A stretch of 64,000 bases of DNA from contig CM056576.1 in the NCBI GenBank assembly GCA_029721435.1, positions 112,448,666 through 112,512,665 of the forward strand, in the 5' to 3' direction. Of this stretch, positions 59,845 through 64,000 are shown in pieces. The translations under genes and the position numbers were made by a program. The notes beneath the pieces are model-generated. The model was not told the origin of the DNA. It worked only from the letters and a program-made list of their open reading frames with translations, and did no database searches. The DNA comes from Gymnothorax reevesii. Lineage: Eukaryota; Chordata; Actinopteri; Anguilliformes; Muraenidae. The first letter of the stretch is position 1; the number at the start of each line of letters is the position of its first letter.

Positions 59845-60178
59845 TATATGTTTAGAAAGTTTAGAACTACCACCCAGCCCTAATCCTGTTGCAAGTTTAT
59901 CAAAGGTTCTTAAAGGTGTTTTGTGGGCTGTCCAATCATGGACAGCATATAGAATACATTTTGGGATGTCACTGGCTCCTATCCTATATAAACACATCCT
60001 CTGCCTGAAGCTATTGCTTTTAGAATCAGAGCTAAGAATCATTCCAGAAATCAGTAGTGTAGCAACATATAAAAAAATCACAATTTCCAAGTGGTGCTGA
60101 TTAAAAAGATTTGTGTATTTATTGAACAATTATGGCAAGTTGGATCACTGATTTAACTACCTTTGTTTTTGTTTGCAG
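59845..60178 (+). other. nos1ap: Intron end before the third exon
   Basis: Unique-looking sequence ending in CTTTGTTTTTGTTTGCAG; the Tc1 element stops only about 334 bp from the exon. Confidence 0.65.
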
Positions 60179-60287
60179 GATATTCTATGTTTCACATGAC
60201 TCCCAGGACTTGAAAATTTTCAGTTACATAGCCAGAGATGGGCAGAGCAATGTATTTCGCTGCAATGTCTTCAAGTCTAAAAAGAAG
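60179..60287 (+). CDS. nos1ap: NOS1AP internal exon, PTB domain part 3 (36 codons plus 1 nt)
   Basis: After completing the Arg codon, the exon reads [20 protein letters not shown], then [16 protein letters not shown]. This is a near-exact match to the NOS1AP PTB core, from the strand after DPIYR to the KSKKK turn that precedes the C-terminal helix of the fold. Mammals have S for G in ARDGQS and I for V in SNVFRC. The acceptor is preceded by a long T-rich tract and the donor is GTATGA. The exon ends on a codon boundary. The next expected segment (starting SQAMRIVRT in mammals) was not found before 64000, so it lies beyond the window. All 87 codons of the three exons are open with no frame conflict. 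Confidence 0.96.
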
Positions 60288-61315
60288 GTATGACCCCCTC
60301 TGACCCCATTCTTTGTTTTTGATTTTCTCAGTGTGCACGGATGTCCTCATCTGACAGTACTGCCACTTACCCTAGTGTCCTGCAGCTATATAGCAACAAA
60401 TTAATAGCTTCCTGGAAATAAAGCCGTCAGCATCAGAAAACAAATCCACCCAGTATATTAAGCTATCATTGGTTGTCTGGAGAGTCCCAGGAAACGCAGA
60501 ATCCGGCTTTCATTCATTATTTAATTGATCTGTTGAAATGATTAGATGCTTTCTTTTGTCAAATCAGTCCCTGTTACATAAGAAACCCAACGCAACAGCC
60601 TGTGTTACGCTCCAGCACTCGGATTTTGGAATAACTACTTAAAGTAATTGATACGTGCAGACGCATTCAGCACACAGTCTTATTTTATTTTATGCCCAGG
60701 TACAACACCCCATGCTATGCAGCTGTGCTCTGATTCTGTGCCAGTAATTTCTGGTATGTCGTCACTGAGACGGGATATGGCACAGCAGGCTAAGTGGCCT
60801 TCCTCCTCTGGCATCACTTTCACAGATAACAAGGAGGTCAAGTTTGCTGCCGTGTAATCGATGTTGAATCAATTTTAAAGGGAAACCGAAACGGAAATTG
60901 AGTATACTTACAGTGCCAAAGCGCTTATAAAGGGGGAACACTGAAATCTGCCGTTTTGTTACTTGGGGACAGCCATTGTTCTGTTCTGCTAACAGTACCA
61001 TCACTGTTATTGTAGGGTCAATTTAACTTCTATTGCAGTGAGCTATCAATCAGCGGTTTCCTAAATAGATACTCAACAATGTACCTAGAAATTTAAAGAG
61101 AGCGTGAGGAGGACACGTAAGTTTTCAGATATTAATCAGATTATCAACTCATTAGATAATCAAGGCAATTTTATTTGAAAAAAATATATTTGTAATATGA
61201 AAGTTTGAGCAATATGAAAGACTGTTGGAGAGCATGCCAAGACATAGGAGCTTTGATTCAAAATTTGGGTTACTCCAGAAAATACTGATTTCTGAAGTAA
61301 AAACTTAGTTAAAAC
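60288..61315 (+). other. nos1ap: NOS1AP downstream intron, first part
   Basis: Unique-looking intronic sequence after the GTATGA donor. I saw no coding similarity, RNA gene or clear repeat. The intron continues to the window end. Confidence 0.6.
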
Positions 61316-62484
61316 TAGGGCTGTCGGAATAATTAATTGCGATTAATTTAAGCGCAATAAAAGTAACTGCCACTATGAGGCAGACAGACGTGATTGCTTA
61401 TTACCTTTCCTATGACACATACCTAATGCGGTCATTTGAAATGCTTCCGGGAAGAAAACTGTGATTTGAAGTCCACTAATTACCAGCCGGGTTGGACAGC
61501 CTCATAGCCTTGGCATAATTAGCTCACCTTAATTCAATTCCCGTGTACTTTGCCTGACTTGCAGTCAAGCCATTTATTCAGCCAACTGACAAATCCAAGC
61601 CAAAATGTAGCCTATAATGATTAAGAAGAGAGAATGAGAACCAGACAGACCTAACCAGGCTGCCGCGTTATATTAAAAGATTTTCAAATTCGTTAACAAT
61701 TTACATGTCACGTTCTATATGCTTAAACAAAATGTTTTCCACCTTCACTGTTGGTTATCAAGACGCTCAAAAGTAAATAAAATCAAGTGCTATGAGTTAC
61801 ATTATTTTAAATTACTCTCGTTCAATTATCTAATAAACAATGCCTCAAATTTGCGGCAAAGATTCGCCTGAACGTTAATTGCCAAATCTTCGGTGCATTT
61901 GACTATTGCCGGCAATGCAAACGTATTCTCTCTCACATTCATGTTCGGCATGCTTCACAAAATGTTTTCCACTTCAAGTAGCCTATATTTTTAAGCTCTT
62001 AAAAGCAGGGCCATCTTTGAATAACTTAATTTTTTTTAGAAATATCTTCAATAATGCATACAAAATTCCTTGATGAAAGGTGGAATTCAGAGGTCTGCTA
62101 TTTATTCAGATTATTGAAATTTTTTCAATCCAACACGGCAGCCTGGTTAGGTCCGTCTGCTTCTCATTATCACTTCTTAATCATTCTACGCCACATTTTG
62201 ATTTTGATTAGTCTGTTGGCGGAAAAATGGCTTGATTGCAAGTCAGGCAAAGTACGCGGAAAATTATTTAAGGTGAGCTAATTATGCCAAGGCGATGGAG
62301 ACTGTCCAACCTGGCTGGTAATTAGTGGACTTCAAATCACAGTTTTCCTCCCGGAAGCATTTCAAATGACCTTATTAGGTATGTGTCATAGAAAAGGTAA
62401 TAAGAAATCACGTCTTTCAGCCTCATAGTGGTAGTTACTCTTATTGCGCTTAAATTAATCGCGATTAATTATTCTGACAGCTCT
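61316..62484. mobile_element. Palindromic hAT element, 1169 bp, TSD GTTAAAAC
   Basis: GTTAAAAC flanks both sides exactly (61308-61315, 62485-62492). The ends TAGGGCTGTCGGAATAATTA and (complemented) TAGAGCTGTCAGAATAATTA are inverted, and the arms pair for about 370 bp (61316-61685 with 62118-62484). The centre of about 430 bp contains AAAATGTTTTCCAC twice. No transposase frame. The exact duplication suggests a fairly recent insertion. Confidence 0.9.
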
Positions 62485-62492
62485 AGTTAAAA

Positions 62493-63800
62493 CATCAGCA
62501 TTGTGTTGTTTTAAAAATGAGTACGACCTTGTTTTCGTTGCATTATTCAATGTCTGAGGACACTTTTTTGTTGTTTTGACCAGTTGTCATTTTCTGCAAA
62601 TAAATGCTCTAAATGACAATATTTTTATTTGGAATTTTTGAGCAATTTTGTCAGTAGTTTATAGAACAAAACAAAAATGTTCATTTTACTGAAACACATC
62701 CCTATGAATGGTAAAGCCAGAGAGACTGATAATTTTGCAGTGGTGTCCTAATTTTTTCCAGAGACATATATAATTTATAGAGATCCTGGCCAGTTAAGCT
62801 CGCAAAATGTAGGTCACTTTCTCAATTTGTCTGTAACCATGGTAACATTATCTCTTGTCAGTCAAAAAGTTTATTTTGTGGACCCACTGAAGTGGGTCTC
62901 CAGAGAGAAAAAAATAGGCTACTTAGATTCTGATTTTGGCACTAGATATAGGCTGTAATTGAAGGTGTGCATCATAGACTTTTTTTTTTTTTTTTTAATG
63001 AGACCAAGGCAAGGCATCATACTGCATTGTTTTAGTGTAAAAAGGCAAAGCATTTTTACAGTGTATTTTTTATCCACTTGCCAAAGTGAGTTGCTTTCAC
63101 TCAGCCATTGAGTGGCTGTTAAATTCTCTTTACTAATTTAATTATTACCCTTGTTCCATAAAACTAAGAAAATGCTGTTGAATGTTCTAGCATTCTTACC
63201 GTGGGCCAAATTTGCGGTTTGGTCTTGTGGTGGCACTGCAGGAAAGGGGATTTAGTTAAAAAAAATCAGTAGGGGAACTACTCGGTGCTCCCGGAATGAT
63301 CCCGGGAAATTTAATTTAAATGTCTAAGGACCATTTGACTTATTGCTTTCTTTTTTTTTTTTTTTTAAAGTTCAGTTTAGCCTAATGTTGGTACTACAGG
63401 ACAATCATAGTGGCACCAAAACAATAGAACTACCGTATAAAGCATTAAGACATTCACAGCAAAGTTGATCTGATTCCTAATTATTAATTAATTTATTATC
63501 TAATGTTCCTTTTAACATTTTGACATATTTGAATTGGCAATGTAGTTTCACTTAAATGTGGTGCTGTAGTGCAAGAAACAGTGCCATCAAAATCAACAAG
63601 GTTCCTTTTTTATGTACTAGTATTGCTGATGGCGGGTGTGGCAGTATTTGCGTTAAAACTGTCCTTGTTTCTGCATTTTTAAAAATGGAAAGTTTGGCCT
63701 GGTGGCCATGCTTCAGGGAAAGTTCTTGGATCACCAATGTCTGTACACCAGGAACAATGGCAGAAAGTTAATTTATGGAACAAAATTTTTTCCAACAGAA
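62493..63800. other. Intronic sequence with a small hairpin
   Basis: GACCCACTGAAGTGGGTC at 62881-62898 is a perfect 7-bp stem with a 4-base loop and may mark another hairpin-led repeat. T runs at about 62981-62996 and 63351-63366. No exon of NOS1AP found. Confidence 0.5.
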
Positions 63801-63941
63801 ATTTAATTGAATTTTGGTTTTGAATTGAATTTAATTCGTTTTGAATTGAATTTAACCTGCTTTGAGTTGAATTTTATCAGGTTTTGAATTGAGTTTTGGG
63901 TTTTAATTAAATTGAATTTTATCAGTTTTGAAATTGAATAA
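63801..63941. repeat. Degenerate minisatellite, ~21-24 bp period
   Basis: Repeated units resembling TTTTGAATTGAATTTAA with variable spacers, about six copies. Confidence 0.75.
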
Positions 63942-64000
63942 ACAAGTAATCTGAAACTGAATCTAGTTATTTGTATTGAATTTAAGAGAAAACTTTGAAG

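Larger units (their letters stand above)
36420..60178 (+). other. nos1ap: NOS1AP intron between second and third visible exons (23759 bp)
   Basis: The intron has a GTGAGC donor and a TTTGTTTTTGTTTGCAG acceptor and splits an Arg codon after its second base. Most recognisable content is mobile DNA, described separately. No further exon with NOS1AP similarity was seen inside it. Confidence 0.88.

Noticed and set aside
60288..64000. The following NOS1AP exon (SQAMRIVRT)
   Set aside because: No matching coding segment was found before the window end.

Overview
This is a vertebrate, almost certainly ray-finned fish, nuclear sequence. The only host gene I can support is part of NOS1AP (CAPON, the neuronal nitric oxide synthase adaptor) on the + strand. 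Three short exons at 30339-30431, 36361-36419 and 60179-60287 splice in frame into 87 codons that match the middle of the NOS1AP phosphotyrosine-binding (PTB) domain. No exon for the protein's start or for the segment after the third exon was found, so the window begins inside one intron and ends inside another. Teleost origin is inferred from the mix of Tc1, hAT, PIF/Harbinger, TTAA-target elements, L2/CR1 LINEs and many palindromic MITEs. The species and the paralogue (a or b) cannot be told from the window.

Layout. 1-30338 is the upstream intron. It holds a nearly full-length Tc1 element (737-2324), other Tc1 remnants, a CR1-like LINE end, a hAT MITE with an 8-bp target duplication (10517-10801), an unclassified LINE remnant, a foldback, a TTAA-ended THAP-coding element (19387-22534) carrying a roughly 100-bp tandem array and a nested MITE, and a 3.06-kb hAT element (22601-25656). 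The 5929-bp intron 30432-36360 holds a PIF/Harbinger transposase remnant and a hAT element inserted in a LINE tail. The 23759-bp intron 36420-60178 holds two TTAA elements placed end to end (36941-38016), an L2-like LINE, another foldback, a second copy of the THAP element (47961-50370), two oppositely oriented hAT-like composites, and two Tc1 elements joined at a shared TA (56700-59844). Downstream of the last exon lies a 1.17-kb palindromic hAT element with target duplication GTTAAAAC (61316-62484).

The exons form one transcription unit; everything else I can name is mobile DNA, and all of its coding regions look broken. I did not find a new biological system. The most useful observations are the paired THAP/TTAA elements, the tandem array derived from a small MITE-like unit, several nested or end-to-end insertions with readable target duplications, and a recurrent repeat architecture (terminal hairpin, then short tandem motif). 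Names of repeat families rest on memory of their motifs, since no search could be run.
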